A stretch of 64,000 nt of DNA, taken from an uncultured Methanomethylovorans sp. Its GTDB lineage: Archaea; Halobacteriota; Methanosarcinia; Methanosarcinales; Methanosarcinaceae. Of the stretch, positions 56,469 to 64,000 are shown piece by piece (position 1 is the stretch's first letter; every line of letters starts with the position of its first letter). Location: positions 2,108,001 to 2,172,000 of the forward strand of contig NZ_OY782870.1 in NCBI RefSeq assembly GCF_963678545.1. Direction: 5' to 3'. The position numbers and the translations under genes were made by a program. The notes under the pieces were generated by a model. That model worked only from the letters and a program-made list of their open reading frames with translations, searched no databases and was not told the origin of the DNA.

Positions 56469-58556
56469 TCAAACCAATGTTCCTATGTCAATTATAAGAC
56501 AAACAGTACCATCTCCCAGTATAGTAGCACCTGCAAATCCCTTGACGCTACGCAGCATTTTGCTGTCAAGAGATTTGATTATGACTTCCTGCTGTCCCAA
56601 GAGTTCATCAACTACGAAACCAAAGTGATTCCCTAGCTTTTCTACAACTACCACTATCAGGTTTTCTTTAGTAGTTTCTTCAACATGGCTATCAAGTAGC
56701 TTTTCAAGCCTCAATAGGGGTAAAACTTCGCCACGCAAGAGTATAACTTCTTGACCTTCTATTGTCTTGATATCTTTCGACTTTATGCCTACATCTCTTA
56801 CCACATTGTTAAGCGGTATAGCGTACGTTTCACCTGCTGTCTTGATCATTAATGATTGGATGATCGCAATAGTAAGAGGTAATTGAAGAGTAACAATACT
56901 GCCTTCTCCTATCACGGACTTTACAGATACATTACCACCCAAAGATTCTATTTTGGTCTTGGCAACATCCATACCAACACCGCGACCAGAAACATCCGTT
57001 ATAACAGTATTAGTACTAAAGCCAGGGAGGAATATCAAATTAAGAGCTTCTTCATCTGAGAGCTTGGCAGCTTCTTCTTTGCTCATAAGACTCTTTCTTA
57101 CAGCAACCTCTCGTAATTTAACAGGATCCATACCTTTTCCATCATCCTGCACTTCAATAAGTACAGTATTCCTCTGCCTCGAAGCAGCAAGGCGTACAAG
57201 CCCTTCTGATGACTTGCCTGCTTTTGCACGTTCTTCAGGTGATTCCAGACCATGGTCCACAGCATTTCGTAGTAGATGTACCAGAGGATCGCCGATCTCG
57301 TCCAGAACTGTCCTATCAAGCTCTATTTCTTTACCTTCTATCACAAGGTTGATCTGTTTGCCTTCAGATTTTGCCAGATCCCGCAACATTCTCGGGAAGC
57401 GGCTAAAGATCTGGTCAATCGGAACCATCCTTGATTCCATTACCTCTGTTTGTATCTCATTAGTAAGCCGGTCAAGTGTACCTAGAGCTTCTTCGAGATC
57501 TTTTGATTTTATACCTGTAGCAAGCTGGTTCAACCTGATTTTATTTATGATAAGTTCCCCAACAAGATTCATGAGGTTATCAAGTCTCTCAATATTTACC
57601 CTGATGCTTTGCCCAGTCTTTACAGATTCATTTTTCTTTTGTTGTACAGAATTTTTGTTTGCTGAATCAGTGGTTTTTTCATTTACAGTTACTCCTACAG
57701 CGAGACCTGCAGTTTCTTCTTTGGAGAACAGAGAATTTACTTCAACTTTACTTACTTCTGAAATGTTCTCTATCTTCTGTTGGACTGATGTCACTCCTTC
57801 AGAAGTTGCAGCAACCACTACAAAACTAAAATCGAACTTTTCTTCTTCAAGTTCTTTTTCTGCAGGTTTGGTTTTAACTACTTTCCCGATCTTGTCCAGG
57901 CCCATAAGTACCATGCTTGAGCGGGCCGCCTTAAGAACACATGATTCGTCCAAAAATACCTTTATGAAAAATAGTTCTTGACCATTTTCATTTAAGTGCT
58001 GAATTTCAGCCAGTTCTTCCTGAGTGAACTCAATTTCCTGCTTTATAACCCCGTTATGAGTTGCTGCTTGTACAACATCGACATTCTTTGTCGGAATAAC
58101 TTCTTTGGTGGCATCCGTTGCAGGAGCATTTTCCTTTATTACAGCAGGTGCTGGTTTTGTCGTGACTGGTGATGCAGTTGATGGTGAAACAATCACATTG
58201 TGGAGCTTGGATTGCAGCGTTGATACATCTACAGTACCAGGATTATCAATATTCTCAACAAGCACTTCCAAGGTGTCCAGACATTCAAATTGTATCTCGA
58301 TTATTTTCTCGGTAAGAGTTATCTGGGACTTTCTGATCATATCCATGACATTTTCCATCTCATGGGTGAGTTCAGCAATAGTATTGAAACCCATAGTTGC
58401 AGCCATCCCTTTCAGGGTATGAGCAGAACGGAACATGTTATTGATATATTCCATGTCATTAGGGTTCTGTTCCAGTCCTAGCAACGACTCATTTAGTTGC
58501 TGAAGGTGCTCTTCAGATTCAACCTTAAATATCTCTTTGTATTCCGACATTTCCAT
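56469..58556 (-). CDS. cheA: CheA, chemotaxis histidine kinase
   Basis: About 695 residues from ATG 58556 (GGTG seven bases upstream). The order is HPt with the phospho-acceptor in RSAHTLKGMA (about His46), a Thr/Lys/Pro linker, a CheY-binding-like region (about 170-285), a dimerisation domain, HATPase with HLLRNAVDHGLESPE, DDGKGMD and GRGVGMDVAKTKI, and a C-terminal CheW-like domain ending VCLIIDIGTLV. All catalytic motifs are intact. CheA phosphorylates CheY and CheB. Confidence 0.96.
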   Translation of the reverse strand: MEMSEYKEIFKVESEEHLQQLNESLLGLEQNPNDMEYINNMFRSAHTLKGMAATMGFNTIAELTHEMENVMDMIRKSQITLTEKIIEIQFECLDTLEVLVENIDNPGTVDVSTLQSKLHNVIVSPSTASPVTTKPAPAVIKENAPATDATKEVIPTKNVDVVQAATHNGVIKQEIEFTQEELAEIQHLNENGQELFFIKVFLDESCVLKAARSSMVLMGLDKIGKVVKTKPAEKELEEEKFDFSFVVVAATSEGVTSVQQKIENISEVSKVEVNSLFSKEETAGLAVGVTVNEKTTDSANKNSVQQKKNESVKTGQSIRVNIERLDNLMNLVGELIINKIRLNQLATGIKSKDLEEALGTLDRLTNEIQTEVMESRMVPIDQIFSRFPRMLRDLAKSEGKQINLVIEGKEIELDRTVLDEIGDPLVHLLRNAVDHGLESPEERAKAGKSSEGLVRLAASRQRNTVLIEVQDDGKGMDPVKLREVAVRKSLMSKEEAAKLSDEEALNLIFLPGFSTNTVITDVSGRGVGMDVAKTKIESLGGNVSVKSVIGEGSIVTLQLPLTIAIIQSLMIKTAGETYAIPLNNVVRDVGIKSKDIKTIEGQEVILLRGEVLPLLRLEKLLDSHVEETTKENLIVVVVEKLGNHFGFVVDELLGQQEVIIKSLDSKMLRSVKGFAGATILGDGTVCLIIDIGTLV

Positions 58557-58598
58557 AATTTCCACCAGCTGCGACTTTCAACCATTGTGTGATATTCT

Positions 58599-59693
58599 TC
58601 ATATGACCTGCTGAATTGTTGCAGCTACCATGTCAATAGGCACTACACGATCTGCCAGTCCACGATCAACTATAGCCTTTGGCATACCATAGACTACACA
58701 TGATTTCTCATCCTCTGCTATGGCTTTCCCTCCAGCTTTTTTTATTAGCTCCACCCCTTCAGCTCCATCTATACCCATACCGGTCAGGATAACCGAAAGG
58801 ATATTGGCCCCATATATTGGAACTAATGATCTGAACAGTACATTCACACATGGTCTTACACCCTGTTCCCGGGGTTCTTTATTAAGCGAAACCACTTCTA
58901 CTGTTTTTCCATCTACCATCTTCTGAGTAACTTCCATATGGTAATCACCAGGTGCTATGAGCACAACACCTTCACGTATTAGATCACCATCTTTTGCTTC
59001 CCTCACTTCCAGTTCAGATTGGGCGTTAAGTCTTTGAGCTAATGATGCAGTAAATCCTGCAGGCATATGCTGTACAACTAACACTGCAGCCTTCAAGTCA
59101 TGAGGAAGCTTAGGAATTACCTTCTCCAGAGCTCTCGGTCCACCAGTGGATGAACCTATTGCAAGTATCTTCTTCGTCATTACACGTCTTGGACTGGATT
59201 TCTGAGGATTGGATATTGCTTTTGGTTTATTAGAATGTGTTTTTCTCGTTTCGGAACATATCACACGATCTTCCATAAAATGGAGATTCTTGAGTTGTGC
59301 CTTTGCAGCAGCCTTAACTTTAGTTCTGATCTCTTCCGCAATCTGTTCTATATCACGGCTTATAGTTCCGGAAGGCTTCTGAATGAAATCAACTGCTCCA
59401 TATTCAAAAGCATTCAATGTCAGTTCTGCTCCTTTTTCATCTGTGGCCGTAAGCATGATCACAGGCGTGGGGCATTCGCTCATTATGTATCCAAGAGCAT
59501 GAAGGCCGTCCAGCACAGGCATCTCGTGATCAAGTGTAACCACGTCAGGTCTGAGCTGCTCGACTTTTTCCACAGCGATCTGGCCATTGCGAGCTGTATC
59601 GATAACCTTGATCCCGGGATCACTGTTGAGTATATCCGAGATTATCTTGCGCATTAGGGCAGAATCGTCAACAACGAGTACACGGATAGTCAT
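58599..59693 (-). CDS. cheB: CheB, receptor methylesterase response regulator
   Basis: About 364 residues from ATG 59693; the GTG at 59699 overlaps the cheY stop and is also possible. A receiver domain (VLVVDDSALMRK, VVTLDHEMPVLDG, MLTATDEKGAEL) precedes the methylesterase with the catalytic Ser in AIGSSTGGPRAL, His in VVQHMPAGFT, and Asp in LTGMGIDGAEG. It removes receptor methyl groups when phosphorylated by CheA. Confidence 0.96.
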   Translation of the reverse strand: MTIRVLVVDDSALMRKIISDILNSDPGIKVIDTARNGQIAVEKVEQLRPDVVTLDHEMPVLDGLHALGYIMSECPTPVIMLTATDEKGAELTLNAFEYGAVDFIQKPSGTISRDIEQIAEEIRTKVKAAAKAQLKNLHFMEDRVICSETRKTHSNKPKAISNPQKSSPRRVMTKKILAIGSSTGGPRALEKVIPKLPHDLKAAVLVVQHMPAGFTASLAQRLNAQSELEVREAKDGDLIREGVVLIAPGDYHMEVTQKMVDGKTVEVVSLNKEPREQGVRPCVNVLFRSLVPIYGANILSVILTGMGIDGAEGVELIKKAGGKAIAEDEKSCVVYGMPKAIVDRGLADRVVPIDMVAATIQQVI

Positions 59694-59695
59694 AT

Positions 59696-60052
59696 TCACA
59701 TTACTTTCTTAACTACTTCAAGTACTTTCTTTGCATCAAATGGCTTTACAATGAAGTCCTTAGCTCCGATTTTAAGAGCCTCAGTGACTACAGACTGCTG
59801 TCCGATGGAAGAACACATCACTATTTTTGCATCGGGATTTGATGCCATGATATTTTTGAGCGCATCTATGCCTTCCATATTTGGCATGACTATATCCATG
59901 AAGACTAATTCCGGTTTGACCTGCGGATATTTTTTAACCGCATCAAGGCCATCTACGGCCTCGGCAACAACTTCATGTCCGTTCTTTGTAAGAATATCCT
60001 TGATGACCATGCGCATAAAAGCCGCGTCATCCACAATCATTACTTTTGCCAT
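59696..60052 (-). CDS. cheY: CheY, chemotaxis response regulator
   Basis: 118 residues, a lone receiver domain: MIVDDAAFMRMVIKDIL, LVFMDIVMPNMEG (phospho-acceptor Asp), MCSSIGQQ and DFIVKPFDAKKV. GGTGAGGG precedes the ATG. It is the first gene of the minus-strand chemotaxis operon and its stop overlaps the cheB start region. Confidence 0.95.
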   Translation of the reverse strand: MAKVMIVDDAAFMRMVIKDILTKNGHEVVAEAVDGLDAVKKYPQVKPELVFMDIVMPNMEGIDALKNIMASNPDAKIVMCSSIGQQSVVTEALKIGAKDFIVKPFDAKKVLEVVKKVM

Positions 60053-60397
60053 GTTCCCTCACCGATAGATTACTATTTTAATAGAACTAATCTATATTTT
60101 TAATTTTATAGTAATTCTAGTTATACAATAGTCATATAAAAATATGTTGATTACAACATCCTTTGGACACAACACTGTCAAATAATCCTAAGAAATTTCG
60201 CTTATATCATCACACCTGAACATGAATGTAAATAGTAGATAGTACAATACAATTATATCACATAGAAAATAATAGCACATATATTAAAATGATAGAATTA
60301 CATATCAGATTGCTCAACTTTATCATACAAATGCCTAAGTCTACAATTTGAAAGAATACTATCAATGAAATTTTAATTATTTGAAGAAAAGATAATT
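60053..60397. promoter_or_regulatory. Divergent promoter region, chemotaxis operon / hybrid kinase
   Basis: Minus-strand AT-rich boxes at about 60090-60112 can serve the cheY promoter, with a leader of about 20-30 bases. On the plus strand AT-rich segments before 60398 can serve the kinase. The 345 bases are AT-rich and contain no gene I can support. Confidence 0.4.
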
Positions 60398-63300
60398 ATG
60401 ATATTAAATATATATTCAATTCCACTGATTGTTTCATGGCTGGTTTTAAGCATCATTGCATTATACACCAGCAGAGTTAAAAAATCTTCAGGGACTTTTT
60501 ATTTTTCGTTGCTTCTGCTTTGCACTGGTGTCTACTCACTTTTTTATGCATTTGAGATCTCTTCGACAACAATAGAAGATATCTTAATGTTCCGTAAACT
60601 TGAGTTCATTGGTGCGGCATGGATTCCGGCTTTTTTTCTTCTTTTTTCCATCAGTTATACAGGTAGGAAAAAACGGCTTTCAATATATGAAATTGTTTCT
60701 ATTCTTATTATCCCCGTAATTACAGTGATATTAATATTTACAAATGATTTACACAATTTGTATTACTCCGACATAAAAATAGATACCAAAGGATTTATTC
60801 CAATCCTCATTTTTCAATACCAACCATGGCATTGGATTCAGCAATCTTATGCAATAATCTGTATTTTCCTGAGCATAGCCATTCTGTCAAGCATGTGGTT
60901 AGGCTCTTCTCCAGCTTTTCGCAAGCAGATTACTATTGTGATTGTTGGTTTTATGGTTCCTTTTTTTACATTAGGAGCTTCTTTATCAAGAATTCTTTCT
61001 CCTGGGTTAGATCCATTTCCATTTTCTTTGATATTTAGCAGCTTCTTGGTTTTCATCGGATTAACACGTTATGGATTATTAGATCTGCCCCCTCTTGCCC
61101 GAAGTTTACTTTTTGAAAACATTACGGAGGGAGCTATTGTTTTTGATTCACACTCCCGAATAGTGGATTACAATAAAAAAGCTACCATATATATGGGAAT
61201 TAATGCAAAGGACATAGGTAAACCGGCACCTGAAGCACTTAGCTCGTGGCCTGAATTACTAAATCATGGAAATGACCAAGATCAGCAAAACAATATAGAA
61301 GTTAAAAGAAATGATAAAGGAAAAAACAGTTGGTTTAATATAAATTTATTACCACTTTACGACGAACATAATGACAGGAAAGGGCAAATGCTCTTACTGA
61401 GCGACATTACTGAACGTAAACATGCTGAAGAAGAACTTCTTAAAGCAAATAGAGATCTGGAAGCTGCTATTTCCCATGCCAACTGCATGACTGCTAAGGC
61501 GGAGCAGGCCAACAATGCCAAGAGCGAATTTCTTGCCAGCATGAGCCATGAGTTACGTACACCCCTTAATGGTGTGATTGGTTTTTCAGATCTGCTTATA
61601 CAAACAGACCTTACGGATTCACAGTTGCAGTATGTAAAAGCAGTTTATACTTCAGCTAACTCTTTACTCGACCTGATCAATGATGTGCTTGATTTCTCAA
61701 AGATAGAAGCTGGCAAATTAGAACTCTATCCAGAAAGAATCAATCTGATGGAACTAGGCGAGCAGGTTACAGATATTGTGAAATACAAAGCTCATGAAAA
61801 GAACTTGGAACTATTATTAAACATATCACCTGATTTGTCCTATTACGTTATTGCAGATAAACTAAGATTGAGGCAAGTACTAGTAAATCTCCTAGGAAAT
61901 GCTATTAAGTTCACTGAAAAGGGAGAAGTGGAATTGAAAATTGAAGCATCTAAGATAATAGATAAAACAAATGAAATTGAACTCACCTTCTCAGTACGTG
62001 ATAGTGGAATTGGTATCTCAAAAGAAAATCATAGTAAGATATTTGAATCATTTTCACAGGCTGATGGATCTATCACTCGCAAGTTTGGCGGAACAGGACT
62101 GGGATTGACAATTTCAAATAAATTGCTTAATAAAATGGGTTCACGACTTGAACTTGAAAGCGAGCCTGGAAAAGGCAGTGTCTTTTATTTTACGGTCAAA
62201 TTGCAAGCAGAAAAAAACAAATCATTTGACAGTAAATGCATGGAAATACACAATGCCCTTATATTGGACGATAATATCACCAGCTGTTCCATATTGCAAA
62301 ACATACTGAAAAAGAAAGACATTCAAACAGATATTGCAATTACCTCAGCAGAAGCATTTGAAATGCTCAATAAAGAAAAAAAGTACGATTTGATCATTGT
62401 AGACTACCACATGCCTGACACGGATGGCCTGAAATTTATTCGTAGCATACGTAAAATGCTTCATTCGGACCCTGATAAGCAGCAAATAATATTTTTATAT
62501 AATTCAAATGATGGACCCCAGATACTTGACGAGTTAAAACAGCTGGGGGTGCATTCCTATCTGGTCAAACCGGTAAAAGTAACAGAATTGTTCGAAGCGT
62601 TTGATAAGCTTAGTTCCTTTGAAGGCAAACATAAAGAACACACTACAGAAGAGAAAAAACTATTAGTTATTCATCCTGTGGATAGAGTCTACACTATTAT
62701 GATTGCTGATGACAATGAAACTAATATGATGCTGGCTTCGGCAATTGTCTCAAAATTGATACCTGGAGTAAAGGTTCTTAAAGCCAAAGATGGAAAAGAG
62801 GCACTACAAATATTCAGGGAGATCACACCGGATTTAGTATTGATGGACATACAAATGCCCGGAATGAGTGGATATGAGACTGCAATAGCTATTAGGAACT
62901 TTGAAGCGAACAGCAATAGTCATGTTCCAATAATTGCACTAACTGCTGGCACTGTGAAAGGCGAGTTGGAACGCTGCAAGCAAGCAGGGATGGACGATTA
63001 TATCACAAAACCTGTTATATCAGGAACGATTCAATCTGTTTTGCAGAGATGGCTGGTTGACAGCGACTCTTCTGAAGAATGTATAGATAAGAAGTATCAA
63101 CCTGTTCATTTTGACAAGAGGCTATTAATGGAAAACTTGGGGAATAATGAAGAATTAATTAATAGTCTGATAACCACAGCACTGAAATCCCTGTCCAAGA
63201 ATCTTGATAAACTAACAATTGCTTTTTCAGAAAAGAATGTGAAAGAAGTCAAAAGATATGCGCATCAAATAAAAGGTACTGCTCTTAATATTGGTTTTAA

Positions 63301-63436
63301 TATTTTAGCGGAATTAGCAGAACAGGTAGAGAGTGCTATTGAATTTAATGACATAAAAACGAGTGATTTATTGGAAAGCATGAAATATGAAATGGAGACT
63401 TTAAAGCGCGACATTGGCGAGCTATCCCTAAACTAA
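60398..63436 (+). CDS. Hybrid sensor histidine kinase with 7TM, PAS, two receivers and HPt
   Basis: 1012 residues. The N-terminus has about seven hydrophobic helices (1-225) of the histidine-kinase 7TM type, then PAS (about 235-345, ending [15 protein letters not shown]), His[18 protein letters not shown], HATPase ([32 protein letters not shown]), receiver 1 ([13 protein letters not shown]), receiver 2 ([13 protein letters not shown]) and an HPt domain with [12 protein letters not shown]. Phosphorelay parts are all present, so it could act as a complete internal relay passing phosphate to an outside regulator. It faces away from the chemotaxis operon. Confidence 0.93.
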   Translation: MILNIYSIPLIVSWLVLSIIALYTSRVKKSSGTFYFSLLLLCTGVYSLFYAFEISSTTIEDILMFRKLEFIGAAWIPAFFLLFSISYTGRKKRLSIYEIVSILIIPVITVILIFTNDLHNLYYSDIKIDTKGFIPILIFQYQPWHWIQQSYAIICIFLSIAILSSMWLGSSPAFRKQITIVIVGFMVPFFTLGASLSRILSPGLDPFPFSLIFSSFLVFIGLTRYGLLDLPPLARSLLFENITEGAIVFDSHSRIVDYNKKATIYMGINAKDIGKPAPEALSSWPELLNHGNDQDQQNNIEVKRNDKGKNSWFNINLLPLYDEHNDRKGQMLLLSDITERKHAEEELLKANRDLEAAISHANCMTAKAEQANNAKSEFLASMSHELRTPLNGVIGFSDLLIQTDLTDSQLQYVKAVYTSANSLLDLINDVLDFSKIEAGKLELYPERINLMELGEQVTDIVKYKAHEKNLELLLNISPDLSYYVIADKLRLRQVLVNLLGNAIKFTEKGEVELKIEASKIIDKTNEIELTFSVRDSGIGISKENHSKIFESFSQADGSITRKFGGTGLGLTISNKLLNKMGSRLELESEPGKGSVFYFTVKLQAEKNKSFDSKCMEIHNALILDDNITSCSILQNILKKKDIQTDIAITSAEAFEMLNKEKKYDLIIVDYHMPDTDGLKFIRSIRKMLHSDPDKQQIIFLYNSNDGPQILDELKQLGVHSYLVKPVKVTELFEAFDKLSSFEGKHKEHTTEEKKLLVIHPVDRVYTIMIADDNETNMMLASAIVSKLIPGVKVLKAKDGKEALQIFREITPDLVLMDIQMPGMSGYETAIAIRNFEANSNSHVPIIALTAGTVKGELERCKQAGMDDYITKPVISGTIQSVLQRWLVDSDSSEECIDKKYQPVHFDKRLLMENLGNNEELINSLITTALKSLSKNLDKLTIAFSEKNVKEVKRYAHQIKGTALNIGFNILAELAEQVESAIEFNDIKTSDLLESMKYEMETLKRDIGELSLN

Positions 63437-63496
63437 TAGAAATGGCACCAAAAACTTGATATTTACTGTAATGTATGTTGGTGGTGGTGAGCAGCT

Positions 63497-63679
63497 GTGA
63501 AAGAAGAAATGATGGAGATTCTTGCCTGCCCCTTATGTAAGGGCGACCTTGTTCTAAACATTCAAAGCAAAGAGGGCAATGAAATAATAAAAGGTACTTT
63601 GTACTGTAAGAAGTGCAATGAGTATTATCCAATCGATGAAGGAATACCTAATATGTTGCCTCCACACTTGAGGGAATGA
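63497..63679 (+). CDS. Trm112-family zinc-ribbon protein
   Basis: 60 residues from a GTG after GGTGGTGAGC. Two Cys pairs (ILACPLCKGDL and LYCKKCNEYYPI) form the Trm112 zinc ribbon, followed by DEGIPNMLP, typical of this family. Such proteins activate SAM-dependent methyltransferases acting on tRNA, rRNA or release factors. Confidence 0.88.
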   Translation: MKEEMMEILACPLCKGDLVLNIQSKEGNEIIKGTLYCKKCNEYYPIDEGIPNMLPPHLRE

Positions 63680-63689
63680 GGGACATCAA

Positions 63690-64000
63690 TTGCAAGTAGT
63701 TCACATTAACAGACTGGGCATCAATTCCATTGAATTTGATATGGAATCAATGGAGATACCTCTTTCTCCTGGAGAGGAAAAGAGTTTTGAGATAGTAATT
63801 ATCAATTACGGCTCACCTACACATGTACATATTTCCGTAAGCGATACTCTCAAGCATAATGTCACAATACTTGAAGATAATCCATACGTAACTCATGAAG
63901 ATTATGTCCCCGTAGTAGTCCGTATACCATTCGATGGGAAAAAGATATATCAAGGGGATTTTTTTGTTACAGTCAGCCACGGCGCGAGGAAGAGTAGTTT
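63690..64000 (+). CDS. Unknown archaeal protein, N-terminal part (cut by window edge)
   Basis: 103 codons are visible from the TTG at 63690, seven bases after AGGG; the frame is open to the window end. The sequence is beta-rich, with LSPGEEKSFEIVIINYGSPT and VVVRIPFDGKKIYQGDFFV, like an immunoglobulin-like or NEW3-type domain. It starts 11 bases after the Trm112 stop, so they are likely cotranscribed. The rest, possibly with membrane anchors, is outside the window. Confidence 0.7.
   Translation, partial: MQVVHINRLGINSIEFDMESMEIPLSPGEEKSFEIVIINYGSPTHVHISVSDTLKHNVTILEDNPYVTHEDYVPVVVRIPFDGKKIYQGDFFVTVSHGARKSS

Noticed and set aside
56953..57981. 342-codon plus-strand open frame opposite cheA
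   Set aside because: It is Ser/Arg/Leu-rich antisense shadow of a well-supported CheA frame; no ribosome site or domain.
63434..63439. UAA directly followed by UAG at the hybrid kinase end
   Set aside because: UAA comes first and is not decoded by tRNA-Pyl, so no read-through is expected.

Overview
The window comes from a methylotrophic methanogenic archaeon of the Methanosarcinaceae, probably a Methanolobus/Methanomethylovorans-like genus (the genus is inference). The evidence is a complete pyrrolysine cassette (tRNA-Pyl plus pylS-pylB-pylC-pylD), the start of a trimethylamine methyltransferase gene, the methanogenesis enzyme Mch, archaeal late cobamide genes (cobY, cobZ), archaeal tRNA-modification genes (trm1, taw2), archaeal TATA boxes and GGAGG/GGTGA ribosome sites. 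The DNA is AT-rich and gene-dense.

Layout. 1-8400: the mttB start (minus), a PAS/GAF sensor with no kinase domain, then an operon of a DUF1638 protein and two paralogous hydantoinase/oxoprolinase-type ATPases. 8424-13038: pylT, a short leader ORF with two in-frame UAG codons, then pylS-B-C-D. 13147-14798: adenine deaminase broken by a one-base frameshift. 15400-21245: a hairpin, small conserved proteins and two tandem paralogous sensor kinases. 21446-29537: mch, a frameshifted DUF2124 gene, taw2, a V4R redox-type regulator, a DUF2110/winged-helix pair, trm1, a cupredoxin-like lipoprotein, a phosphoesterase and an AIM24-type protein. 29684-36246: late cobamide assembly (two CobD paralogs, cbiB, cobZ, cobS, cobY), supplying the corrinoid that methyltransferases such as MttB need. 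36356-47074: a sensor kinase, ileS, mptE, a DUF373 membrane protein, an MTA/MTI phosphorylase, a RecA/KaiC-like protein and a Ski2-like helicase. 47173-50300: an IS5 transposase remnant, an orphan protein and a class-III aminotransferase. 50298-60052: one long minus-strand chemotaxis block (cheY-cheB-cheA-cheC-cheR-cheC-cheD-DUF835-cheC plus three unknown genes). 60398-64000: a hybrid kinase, a Trm112-like protein and a partial gene.

The most unusual observations concern UAG. Of the complete genes whose stop codons I read, only the DUF835-type membrane gene in the chemotaxis block ends in UAG. Beyond that UAG the frame stays open for eight codons and runs into the next cheC gene, so pyrrolysine read-through would give a membrane-anchored CheC. 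Separately, a 31-codon frame with two UAG codons lies just before pylS and ends in a UGA overlapping the pylS AUG, as expected of a pyrrolysine-sensing leader. Both are hypotheses from sequence only. A CobD paralog that has lost its PLP lysine, and three CheC paralogs that each keep only one of the two phosphatase motifs, are further cases of split function.
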